Assembly (NCBI GenBank): GCA_022821235.1
Contig: JAJEEA010000348.1
Span: 1-39,117 of the forward strand
Direction: 5' to 3'
DNA: 39,117 nucleotides
Source: Vicinamibacteria bacterium
GTDB lineage: Bacteria; Acidobacteriota; Vicinamibacteria; Vicinamibacterales; UBA8438
A program made the translations under genes and the position numbers. Below the pieces are notes generated by a model. The model was not told the DNA's origin and did no database searches. It was given only the letters and a program-made list of their open reading frames with translations. Positions within the stretch are counted from its first letter, which is position 1. Each line of letters begins with the position of its first letter. Below are positions 33,416-39,117 of this stretch, in pieces.

Positions 33416-34153
33416 TCAGTCGCTCGATTTCGTTAGTTTGTCGATTCGCCAGAGCAATTTTCCAAGATGCGGGCAGGTCTCGCCAATATGAAACAAGCGG
33501 CTTCCCGTTTGTCTTGCCAACTCTCGCCACGCCGGTGGGTACTTGTTCAATCGCCTGACGCCACCAACGAATCTGGTTCTGAGCTTCGGGGCAAGCCTCA
33601 TCAATTCGCGATCTGGATCCGGGATTTCTTCTGGCTCTTCAATGCTCGGATCCAGGCCCTGCCACAAGCCACGTTTCCGTTGCCCGAACGGCAGCAACGA
33701 GCCAATGCCGCTCGTGGTTGGGGTCGGTGTTGCGTCCAGGCTCCCCATCCCACAACCATCTCTCAAGAACCTCCTCCACGATTGACCCTGTTGTTGTCGC
33801 GTCCGCGTCGACGGGCACCATGATGTCTGGGTAGAAGCGCGCGTACTCCGCAATCCGGTCACCGTCCAATTGCACAATCAGCGCATCCAGCGGCTCTTCT
33901 CCTTCAAATAGCGGCTGAAACAAACCCAGAGACCTCAACGTCGCCGTTGTTGTCGCACCACGCCTTGACCAAAGTCCAGCCACCATCTCCGAAACGCCCC
34001 GACGTGGCGTCTTTGCTCGGGTTGCACTGGTCGCACCTCCAGAACAGGTGCATCGTCGTGGCGGGCCAGCCACGAGGACAAGTATTCTGTCATGACGACA
34101 ACATCAGTAGGCCCTTCCGCAACAATGCCCACTACGATGCGCAAACGTGTCAT
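33416..34153 (-). pseudogene. TOPRIM/DUF4276-like partner of an AAA ATPase, frameshifted
   Basis: Three overlapping frames together make one protein. Frame 1 from ATG 34153 begins LRIVVGIVAEGPTDVVVMTE (the TOPRIM glutamate in AEGPTD). Frame 2 continues with FQPLFEGEEPLDALIVQLDGD (the DGD acids) and runs to WLVAG. Frame 1 resumes at LDPSIEEPEEIPDPDREL to the stop at 33416. At least two single-base shifts are needed, one between about 33935 and 34050 and one near 33670-33680, close to short G-runs. So this is either a dead gene or carries assembly errors. Its ATG overlaps the stop of the ATPase (ATGA), so it was built as the second gene of that operon. Confidence 0.65.
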
Positions 34154-35430
34154 CCGAGTGCTCTAGCAATCCGGCCGTCCAGCCAGAGTTGCGATAGGTT
34201 TTTCCCGCCCTTTGCAGAGACCCATTGTTCCTTGGTCATTCCGGCTGGCGGCCGCACCCGCTCAAAAACTGTATGTCCCTCGCCGTTGCGGGCCACAACG
34301 AACAGCCGCTGGTCGGATTCGAAGAGATCGATCGCGTCGAGGGCGGTCGGGTTGTGGCTGGTAAGGAAAACCTGGTGCGGGCGGGTAGCGGTGTCGGCGT
34401 CACCCGCGGTGTCGGCGTCACTCGCGGTGTCGCCATGACACGCAACCGCGACAATATGGCCGACCAGTGCCCTCACCATGGATGGATTCAGGGTGCCGTC
34501 AACGTTGTCCAGCGCGAATACCGGGGGTGACTCGCGGTGTGCGAGAATTGTGGCGACGAAGAGCAGAAACAGTGTTCCTTCGCTGGCATCATACGGGGAT
34601 AGTGTATTGCGATTGGTCTGCATGAATTTGTCTACAATATAGAGCGATTCTTCTTCCGGCGTCAGCACGCTCGGCAGTATGTCGGGTTTTGGTGGGCCAA
34701 CACTGACACTCTGCGCCCATCCTGGCTTCCAAATGATGCGGAGGATCTCGTCGACGTCGCGCTTTGTCGACGCGTTCACGGCCTGGTCCAAGACCTCCAT
34801 GAAGGCTTGCGGCAAGCGGCTGCCGGTCAGGCCGAGTGGCTCGATGCCGCGATTGTCGGGTACCAATCCTCGCATCACGGCCGTTTGCGGCGCGTAGATG
34901 ATGTACTTTGCGACGGCGTTCAGACTGGCTCTGGTTGCGGCTGTGACATGGGCTAGCGAGGCATGTGTGTCCCAGAGACCTCGATGGGGGTTCGCGTCGA
35001 CAAGAGCCGGTGGGGAGGTGGGGGCCGCGTGTGAGGTCATGCGGCCAGTGGTTGAGCGACGAAGGAATACCCTGGCGGTGTTTTCCGTCAAGGCCTCGGA
35101 ACGGAACTCGAGGTTGGATGAGCGAGGCTTGGTCTTGAGCGCCGCAGTGTACCTTGCACCGCCGATTAGTCCGTCGAGCTTGATGGAGGCGGGCGTTGGC
35201 CGTTTCTTGAAGGACGACTTGAAGATGCGGGCGGCGGAGAGCCTCACGCCCTTGGCGCTGAGGACGTCGGCGGAGATGCCTCGACCGAGGCAGGCGGCAT
35301 ACAGACCAATGGCTTCGAGAAGGTTGGACTTTCCGGAGCCGTTCGCCCCTACGAGTAGATTCACGCGGCCGAATTCGAGTTGCGCGTCGGCAATGGACTT
35401 GAAATTCCGAATATGTAGTGAGTTGATCAT
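34150..35430 (-). CDS. AAA family ATPase (AAA_21/OLD-like)
   Basis: 426 aa. The N-terminus MINSLHIRNFKSIADAQLEF with Walker A LVGANGSGKSNLLEA (26-40) is the RecF/SMC-like ATPase type. Later elements are SEGTLFLLFVATIL, Walker B VFALDNVDGTLNPSM (with D-N and not D-E at the catalytic step) and the switch FLTSHNPTALDAI. No nuclease domain follows, which fits a split system with the separate TOPRIM-like gene downstream, coupled by ATGA overlap. The region from here to 33416 is lower in GC than the flanks, a sign of acquisition. The tract DTASDADTAGDADTA in the protein comes from an 18-bp tandem repeat. Confidence 0.85.
   Translation of the reverse strand: MINSLHIRNFKSIADAQLEFGRVNLLVGANGSGKSNLLEAIGLYAACLGRGISADVLSAKGVRLSAARIFKSSFKKRPTPASIKLDGLIGGARYTAALKTKPRSSNLEFRSEALTENTARVFLRRSTTGRMTSHAAPTSPPALVDANPHRGLWDTHASLAHVTAATRASLNAVAKYIIYAPQTAVMRGLVPDNRGIEPLGLTGSRLPQAFMEVLDQAVNASTKRDVDEILRIIWKPGWAQSVSVGPPKPDILPSVLTPEEESLYIVDKFMQTNRNTLSPYDASEGTLFLLFVATILAHRESPPVFALDNVDGTLNPSMVRALVGHIVAVACHGDTASDADTAGDADTATRPHQVFLTSHNPTALDAIDLFESDQRLFVVARNGEGHTVFERVRPPAGMTKEQWVSAKGGKNLSQLWLDGRIARALG
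34388..34432. repeat. In-frame 18-bp tandem repeat inside the AAA ATPase gene
   Basis: About 2.5 copies of GGTGTCGGCGTCACYCGC on the plus strand, coding on the minus strand for repeated D-T-A-x-D-A. Being a multiple of three, changes in copy number keep the frame. It lies in a region before the ATPase switch motif that is likely a surface loop. Confidence 0.7.
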
Positions 35431-35564
35431 GGGAGGTTACGCTCGCACGGAGGGCGCTGTTGTAGCGTCGGCGAGGTGAGTACGGGGCGGCGGTGTGAGG
35501 GTGGCAATGGCATAGTGGGTCGCGGTTTTCCGTCGGTCGGGGTCACAGGAATAGTGGGAGCGCG

Positions 35565-37334
35565 TCAAGGCAGAGCGAACACGAACAGGTTGTTGTTGGC
35601 GCTGGGCCGCAACTCGGGCGTCAACTCCAGGAAACGCCCCGAGCCGGTGCTGACGGCGACGTACTGCCGGCCGTCGACCGCATAGGTGACGGGGAAGCCC
35701 GACACCGGCGAGCCGAGGTTGATCTCCCACAGGATCTCCCCGGTCTCGTCGTCGAAGGCGCGGAAGCGGCCGTTGACGTCGCCGCCGAAGACGAGGCCGC
35801 CGGCGGTGGCGGCGAGGGCCATGGTGGCGGCCCGCTGCTGGTAGTTCCAGACGACCTCGCCGGTCTCGGCCGAGATGGCCTGCACGCTGCCGACGTCGTC
35901 GTAGCCGGGCGCGATCTCGGGGCGCCACGCGATGGCGTAGAGCCGGCGCGCCTCGTCCTGCTCGTCGGGGGCGGCCATGGCCATCATCCGGGAGCAGACG
36001 TTGCGCAGGGGCATGTACATGGTGTTGGTGCGCGGCGAGTAGGCGCCCGCCTCCCAGTCCTTGCCGCCGCTCGCGTGGGGGCAGGCGAGCACCTGCTGCC
36101 CCGCCGCGGTGAAGATGAGCTCGGCGTTCTCGGTCACCGCGCCGGTCGCGCCGTCGATGCCGCTGACCACGTTCTGGACGATGGTCGGGGTGGCCCACAG
36201 GAACTCGCCGGTCTCGCGGTCGAGGGTGTAGACGATGCCCGTCTTGCCGGGGATGCCGGTGACGACGCGCCGCTCCTCGCCGGGCTGGATGCGCGGGTTG
36301 ATCCACGCCACCGCCGACTCGTCGGGCCGCACCGCGGTGTCGACGAGCAGGCGCTCGAAGGGGTGGTCGAGGTCCCAGTGGTCGTTCATGTGCTGGTAGT
36401 ACCAGACGATCTCGCCGGTGTCGCCGTCCAGCGCCAGCGTCGAGTTGTGGTAGAGGTGCGTCAGGTCGGTCCCGCCGAGCAGGAACTTGGGCGCCGGCGA
36501 GGTGACCGACGTGCCCACGTAGACGAGGTTCAGCTCGGGGTCGACGCTCGGCACCATCCACGAGCCGACGTGCCGGCGCTCCTCGAACGGCACGTCCCCC
36601 CACGTCTCGTCGCCGGGCTCGCCGGGGGCGGGGATGAGCCGCCGCCGCCACAGCTCCTCGCCGGTGGCGGCGTCGTGGGCGGTGATGACGCAGCCGTCGG
36701 GCCCGCCGCGCGGGTCGCAGCTCCGCCCGGAGTACACCTTGCCGCCGGCGACGATCGGCCCCGAGGTCTGGTTGGCGGGGTTCACGCGGTAGTCGAGGAT
36801 CTCGGTGTCCCACACCACCTCGCCGGTCTCCGCGTGGAGGGCGACGATGTGGTCGTCCATCGTGGTGTCGATGATCAGCTCGCCGTGGATGGCGACGTTG
36901 CGGTTGGTCTCGATGAGGGTGCCGATCATGTAGTCGCCGAGGTCGTCGGGCCGGTCGCGGCGGTACTCCCAGATCAGATCGCCGGTCACCGCGTCGATGG
37001 CCTGGATGACGTCCGTCGGGTTCGGCATGAACAGGACGCCGTCGCGGACCAGCGGCGTTCCCTGCTGGCGTCCCGGCGTCATCGCGCGCGACCACACCAT
37101 GCGGAGGTCGCCGACGTTGCCGCGGTCGATCTGGTCGAGGGGGCTGTAGCCCCAGCCGTCGAGAGTGCGCCGCCACATGAGCCACTCGTCGGGGCTCGGG
37201 TTCTCGAGCTCGGCGTCGGTGACGGGGCGGATGCGGTCCTCCTGGGCGAGGACCGGGTTGACGGTCGTGACCAGGCCGGCCACGACGACGGCTCCCGCGA
37301 CGGACCGCAACGAAGACCAGGCGGATGCGAACAT
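35565..37334 (-). CDS. PQQ-dependent dehydrogenase (quinoprotein, eight-bladed propeller)
   Basis: About 589 aa. A signal peptide (SSLRSVAGAVVVAGLVTTVN then PVLAQ) sends it to the periplasm. Repeated tryptophan-docking segments such as AIDAVTGDLIWEYRR, ALDGDTGEIVWYYQ, TLDRETGEFLWATP and AISAETGEVVWNYQQ form the propeller; MNDHWDLD matches the active-site region of quinoprotein alcohol/glucose dehydrogenases. No haem motif CXXCH, so an external cytochrome would accept electrons, and the vicinal Cys pair of methanol dehydrogenase is not seen. ATG 37334 is chosen: AGGAGG at 37342-37347 lies 7 nt upstream. The substrate is unknown. No PQQ biosynthesis genes are in the window. Confidence 0.9.
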   Translation of the reverse strand: MFASAWSSLRSVAGAVVVAGLVTTVNPVLAQEDRIRPVTDAELENPSPDEWLMWRRTLDGWGYSPLDQIDRGNVGDLRMVWSRAMTPGRQQGTPLVRDGVLFMPNPTDVIQAIDAVTGDLIWEYRRDRPDDLGDYMIGTLIETNRNVAIHGELIIDTTMDDHIVALHAETGEVVWDTEILDYRVNPANQTSGPIVAGGKVYSGRSCDPRGGPDGCVITAHDAATGEELWRRRLIPAPGEPGDETWGDVPFEERRHVGSWMVPSVDPELNLVYVGTSVTSPAPKFLLGGTDLTHLYHNSTLALDGDTGEIVWYYQHMNDHWDLDHPFERLLVDTAVRPDESAVAWINPRIQPGEERRVVTGIPGKTGIVYTLDRETGEFLWATPTIVQNVVSGIDGATGAVTENAELIFTAAGQQVLACPHASGGKDWEAGAYSPRTNTMYMPLRNVCSRMMAMAAPDEQDEARRLYAIAWRPEIAPGYDDVGSVQAISAETGEVVWNYQQRAATMALAATAGGLVFGGDVNGRFRAFDDETGEILWEINLGSPVSGFPVTYAVDGRQYVAVSTGSGRFLELTPELRPSANNNLFVFALP

Positions 37335-37629
37335 GGTGGTGCCTCCTGCAAGGCCGCGAGCCGCCTGCCGTCGATCCGGCGAGGCGGCCCGACTGGCCGT
37401 GACCAACGCGGCCGGGAGTAGCGCTCTTCGCTGCGGCGCAACCCCCGGTTTCGACGTTCCGACCGATTATGTCACCGGCGGTGGCCTTCGGACTCCATCG
37501 GCGCAGGCAAGGGCCGGTTCGACGTTGGCGCCCCGGGGGGGGGGCGGGGCCGGTGGTGGGAGTCGCCGCCCCATGGGGGGTGCGCGCCGGCCGCCCCGTC
37601 CGGGGCCGTCGGCTGCGGGCGGGCGAGGG

Positions 37630-38721
37630 TCAGGCCGTGCCCGGCACCGCCTCGGCGTCCTTCAGGGCCGCGGCCCGGTAGTGCGTGGTCAGCGTCTCGC
37701 TCATCTCGGCGAGGTCGCCGTCGAGCATCTCCGTCAGCCGGTGGGTGGTGAAGCCGATGCGGTGGTCGGTCACGCGGTTCTGGGGGAAGTTGTAGGTGCG
37801 AATCTTCTCAGACCGCTCGCCGGTGCCGACCTGGCTCTTGCGGTCCTGGGCGATCTCGTCGTGCTGGCGCTGCAGCTCCATCTCGTAGAGCCGCGAGCGC
37901 AGCACCTTCATCGCCTTGGCCTTGTTCTTGATCTGCGACTTCTCGTCCTGCTGCGAGACGACGAGGCCGGTCGGCAGGTGGGTGATGCGCACCGCCGAGT
38001 AGGTGGTGTTGACGCTCTGGCCGCCGGGGCCGCTCGAGCAGAACGTGTCGATGCGCAGGTCCTTGGCGTCGATGGCGATGTCCACCTCCTCGGCCTCGGG
38101 GAGCACCGCGACGGTCGCGGTCGAGGTGTGGATGCGGCCGCTCGCCTCGGTCGCGGGCACCCGCTGCACGCGGTGGACGCCGCTCTCGTACTTGAGCCGG
38201 CTGTACACCCGCGCGCCCTCGATCAGGGCGACGACCTCCTTGATGGCCCCCACCCCGCTCTCGTTGATCGACAGCACCTCGACCTTCCAGCGCCGCCCCT
38301 CCGCGAAGCGGCTGTACATCCGGAACAGGTCGCCCGCGAACAGGCCGGCCTCGTCGCCGCCGGTGCCGGCGCGTATCTCGAGAACGACGTTCTTCTCGTC
38401 GTTCGGGTCCTTCGGCACCATCAGGACCCGGATCTCGGCCAGCAGGTCCTCGCGGCGGGCCGCCAGCTCGGCCAGCTCCTGCTCGGCCAGCTCCCGGAGC
38501 TCGGCGTCCTCGGCGTCGGAGCCGCCGGCGAGCTCGCGGGTCTCGGCGATCTCCGACTCGACCGTCTTGTAGTCGCGGAACTTCTCGACGATGGGCTGAA
38601 TCTCGGACAGCGCTTTCGAGTGCGTCCGGTACCGGTTGGGGTCGGACTGCACCGCGCCGTCGCTGAGCAGGCCCATCAGCTCGTCGTAGCGGGTCTCGAT
38701 GGTCTGCAGCTTGTCGAACAT
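37630..38721 (-). CDS. prfA: Peptide chain release factor 1
   Basis: 363 aa. It has the universal GGQ motif in [14 protein letters not shown] (GGQ at 233-235), which triggers peptidyl-tRNA hydrolysis, and the stop-codon-reading PAT tripeptide in [14 protein letters not shown] (189-191), the RF1 form of the PXT/SPF switch; it therefore reads UAA and UAG. The N-terminal coiled-coil domain is full length. It overlaps no neighbour; moaD lies 33 bp upstream on the same strand, so the two could be co-transcribed. A PrmC methyltransferase partner is not visible in the window. Confidence 0.97.
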   Translation of the reverse strand: MFDKLQTIETRYDELMGLLSDGAVQSDPNRYRTHSKALSEIQPIVEKFRDYKTVESEIAETRELAGGSDAEDAELRELAEQELAELAARREDLLAEIRVLMVPKDPNDEKNVVLEIRAGTGGDEAGLFAGDLFRMYSRFAEGRRWKVEVLSINESGVGAIKEVVALIEGARVYSRLKYESGVHRVQRVPATEASGRIHTSTATVAVLPEAEEVDIAIDAKDLRIDTFCSSGPGGQSVNTTYSAVRITHLPTGLVVSQQDEKSQIKNKAKAMKVLRSRLYEMELQRQHDEIAQDRKSQVGTGERSEKIRTYNFPQNRVTDHRIGFTTHRLTEMLDGDLAEMSETLTTHYRAAALKDAEAVPGTA

Positions 38722-38754
38722 GACGGACGGATGCTCCTGGGAATCCCGACCCGA

Positions 38755-39000
38755 TCAGCCCCCCGAGACCGGGGGGAGGAACGCCACCTCGTCGCCCTCG
38801 CCGAGGGGGGCGTCCATCCGCGAGTAGTCCGCGTTGACGGCGGCGGAGATCGAGTCGCGATAGGCGTCCAGCTCCGGAAACTCGCCGATCAGCCCGTCCC
38901 AGACGGTGCGGACGGTGGCCCCGTCGGGCACCTGCCTCGACATCTCTCCCGTACCCGTGATGTCGCGGAGCCGCGCGAAGAGCCGGACGCTGATGTGCAT
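38755..39000 (-). CDS. moaD: MoaD/ThiS-family sulfur carrier protein
   Basis: 81 aa with the ubiquitin-like fold: start MHISVRLFARLRDITG, VNADYSRMDAPLGEGDEVAFLPPVSGG and C-terminal Gly-Gly, the residues adenylated and thiocarboxylated in molybdopterin synthase. The LFA-R-D motif favours MoaD over ThiS. MoaD with MoaE converts precursor Z to molybdopterin. MoaE and the activating enzyme are not in the window. It lies just upstream of prfA, same strand. The upstream region (39001-39117) holds a direct repeat and no clear riboswitch. Confidence 0.88.
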   Translation of the reverse strand: MHISVRLFARLRDITGTGEMSRQVPDGATVRTVWDGLIGEFPELDAYRDSISAAVNADYSRMDAPLGEGDEVAFLPPVSGG

Positions 39001-39018
39001 GGCGCTGTGTCGACCGCC

Positions 39019-39117
39019 GTTCCGGAGCGGGCCGGGCGTCCGGGATCCGCCGCGCCGGCGCCAGCGTCCCCTGGAACCGGCGGCGTGGCCGTCCCGGAGC
39101 GGGCCGGGCGTCCGGGA
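39019..39117. repeat. 27-bp direct repeat with 72-bp period, at the window edge
   Basis: Copy 1 at 39019-39045 and copy 2 at 39091-39117 share CCGGAGCGGGCCGGGCGTCC and differ at one position in 27. The spacing is 72 bp. The second copy runs to the window edge, so more units may follow. The sequence is not the same as the 5195-5505 repeat, although the period is similar. Confidence 0.7.

Overview
The window is very GC-rich and gene-dense. Its gene content fits an Acidobacteriota-type genome, probably Vicinamibacteria or a relative. The lineage is inferred from the remnant of an acidobacterial-type FtsX/MacB permease, a DUF5916 outer-membrane-type protein with a CBM9-like domain, a secreted M1-type peptidase and a PQQ quinoprotein. 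No rRNA or tRNA gene was seen.

Layout. 1-1238: end of an unknown gene, then a CitE/HpcH-family lyase. 1240-4264: accessory patch with a clan AA aspartic protease, a relic of a second CitE 3' end, a truncated RelE toxin, a DUF4143 ATPase with a large palindrome in front, a FitA-like antitoxin relic and the 3' remnant of an FtsX permease. 4303-9534: six-TM ABC-type membrane protein, about 72-bp tandem repeats, a DUF3516 Ski2-like helicase and a HemN-like radical SAM protein with an expanded cysteine motif. 10023-21783: a defence-like cluster on the minus strand, read in the order NYN RNase, giant sacsin-like protein (about 2541 aa, two GHKL ATPase modules), RapA/SNF2-type helicase, DUF433 antitoxin, DUF5615 PIN-like toxin. 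Two of the junctions are 4-bp stop/start overlaps. 22092-29158: cell-envelope and housekeeping genes (M1-type peptidase, FKBP lipoprotein, DUF5916 protein, 2-hydroxyacid dehydrogenase). 29278-35430: second accessory patch, with a SMUG1-type uracil-DNA glycosylase followed by a broken second copy of its ends enclosing a small gene and an AbiEii-like nucleotidyltransferase, then an OLD-like ATPase-TOPRIM protein, a possible structured RNA, and an AAA ATPase coupled to a frameshifted TOPRIM/DUF4276-like gene. 35565-39000: PQQ dehydrogenase, release factor 1 (prfA) and MoaD. The window ends in a 72-bp-spaced direct repeat.

The main candidate for an undescribed system is the sacsin-like/SNF2 pair, possibly with its NYN and toxin-antitoxin neighbours. 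The helicase resembles RapA and DISARM DrmD, but no DISARM partners are present. A second theme is that 3' ends of housekeeping genes (CitE, SMUG1) are repeated on the far side of small accessory genes, which suggests a recurrent way of inserting cargo. These are readings from sequence alone; no database search was run.
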